Assembly: GCA_032717465.1 (NCBI GenBank)
Contig: CM064683.1
Location: forward strand, 35,400,042 to 35,464,041
Direction of reading: 5' to 3'
Length of the DNA: 64,000 nucleotides
DNA from: Coenobita brevimanus
Taxonomy: Eukaryota > Arthropoda > Malacostraca > Decapoda > Coenobitidae
In this document: positions 63,230 through 64,000 of the stretch, in pieces
Layout of the letters: each line of letters starts with the position of its first letter
Position numbering within the stretch: the first letter of the stretch is position 1
Made by a program: the position numbers and the translations under genes
Notes under the pieces: generated by a model
Databases searched by the model: none
Told to the model about the DNA's origin: nothing
The model's input: only the letters and a program-made list of their open reading frames with translations

Positions 63230-63645
63230 TGCAGAAGGGGAAGGGGAAGGGTGACAGGATATGGCTGACCGACGTATAGGGTGAGGGAGATGAAGAAGGT
63301 GACAGAGGGAGAGGTAGATGAAAAGAGTGAAATGGGATGGGGCAAGGAAATGAGGCAGAACATGGTTTAACGAAGGAGAAGTGAGGGAAGGTGTAAACCC
63401 AGGGAGGTAGGATATGACAAGGGTAAGGGCGAGGGAAAGAGAGAGGAAAGAGAATGAGAAGGACAAGAAGGAGGAGGAGGAGGAGGGAGATAGCTTTTGG
63501 GTGAACTGAGGAAAAGAGGGGAGGAACAGAGGGAGAGGAGGTGGGAGAGACAGTGAGGGAGAAGGGGAGGGGGGATGAGAGAATATAGGTGAGTGAGAGG
63601 GAGGAAGAGGAGGTGTGAGAAGTGATGAGGGAGGAAGGATACAGT

Positions 63646-63686
<41 letters not shown>

Positions 63687-63960
63687 AACAAAAGTACAAA
63701 GACACAGGAGGAGGAGTGTGAATGACAGCATGTGTGAGAAAGAGACAGAAATAGAGTGTGGTGGAGCGAGAGGAAACAAGTTCAGTTGTAATGACAGAGA
63801 GAAAGAGAACACAGGGAAGAACAGAAGGGAAAAGAGGGCAAGAACAAAGAGGGAAAGGGTTGAAAGTAATGAGAGGGGAAGACTCAACATGGACCGTCGG
63901 AAGAGAAATAAAGGAAAGATTGTACCAAAGGGAACTGTTACAACGGAATGACCAACCAGA
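63230..63960 (+). repeat. Purine-rich tract with (GA)n
   Basis: G/A-rich plus strand of GGAGGAAGAGG type with (GA)n at 63646-63682. Frames on either strand reflect composition. Confidence 0.8.
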
Positions 63961-64000
63961 GAGACAGGAAAAAACAGGGTACAGAATGAGAAAAATTACG

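Overview
The window is eukaryotic, non-prokaryotic DNA: there are no operons, no ribosome-binding sites and no long uninterrupted genes. It is dominated by simple-sequence repeats and by dead transposable elements. The arthropod-type Dpr-like immunoglobulin exon, the reverse transcriptase families, the composite tRNA-derived SINE and the extreme microsatellite density together suggest an arthropod, most likely a decapod crustacean such as a crab. That identification is inference from family resemblance; no search was run.

Layout. 1-8.9 kb: simple repeats, a tRNA-like SINE (minus strand, 1.7-1.9 kb), a small inverted-repeat element (1.9-2.1 kb), a LINE scrap (3.7-4.0 kb), a degenerate 48-bp array (6.9-7.1 kb) and an (AC)n(AT)n(GT)n hairpin (7.9-8.1 kb). 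9-14 kb: three decayed LINE reverse transcriptase remnants and two fragments of the composite SINE. 14.2-17.2 kb: a purine-rich block followed by a pyrimidine-rich block of the same short repeat in inverted order, ending in a 118-bp (CT)n. 19.4-25.4 kb: a nested retrotransposon graveyard. LINE B is split by a LINE C fragment and by a 62-bp insertion. LINE A follows it and is split by a third LINE. Target-site duplications are still readable. 25.8-33 kb: short inverted-repeat families, a 140-bp degenerate array and a duplicated (TTG)n-headed repeat. 33-36.3 kb: composite SINE between (AT)n tracts, then a pyrimidine-rich block. 37-41 kb: a perfectly phased 49-bp minisatellite, three adjacent palindromic elements, a Harbinger-like MITE and a hAT MITE. 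43.8-46.3 kb: a decayed copy of a multicopy invertebrate protein family interrupted by the SINE. 47.5-48.8 kb: a G+C-rich block with 15 copies of a CTACAGGCC motif. 49-50 kb: a dead mariner transposase. 51-55 kb: simple repeats and a stand-alone copy of the tRNA-like SINE unit. 56.1-56.6 kb: the only good host-gene exon, on the minus strand, with two degenerate partial duplicates next to it. 57-62.7 kb: LINE C remnants, SINE, a second hAT MITE and a second Harbinger-like MITE. 62.9-64 kb: short repeats and a purine-rich tract.

How the parts fit together. The only host coding sequence I can defend is the Ig exon, so the window probably lies inside or beside a large-intron neuronal cell-surface receptor gene on the minus strand. 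Most of the rest is layered mobile DNA. Insertion order can be read from the nesting, and two families (LINE C and the composite SINE) recur across the whole 64 kb. Long reading frames elsewhere are products of dinucleotide or pyrimidine tracts and are not reported as genes.
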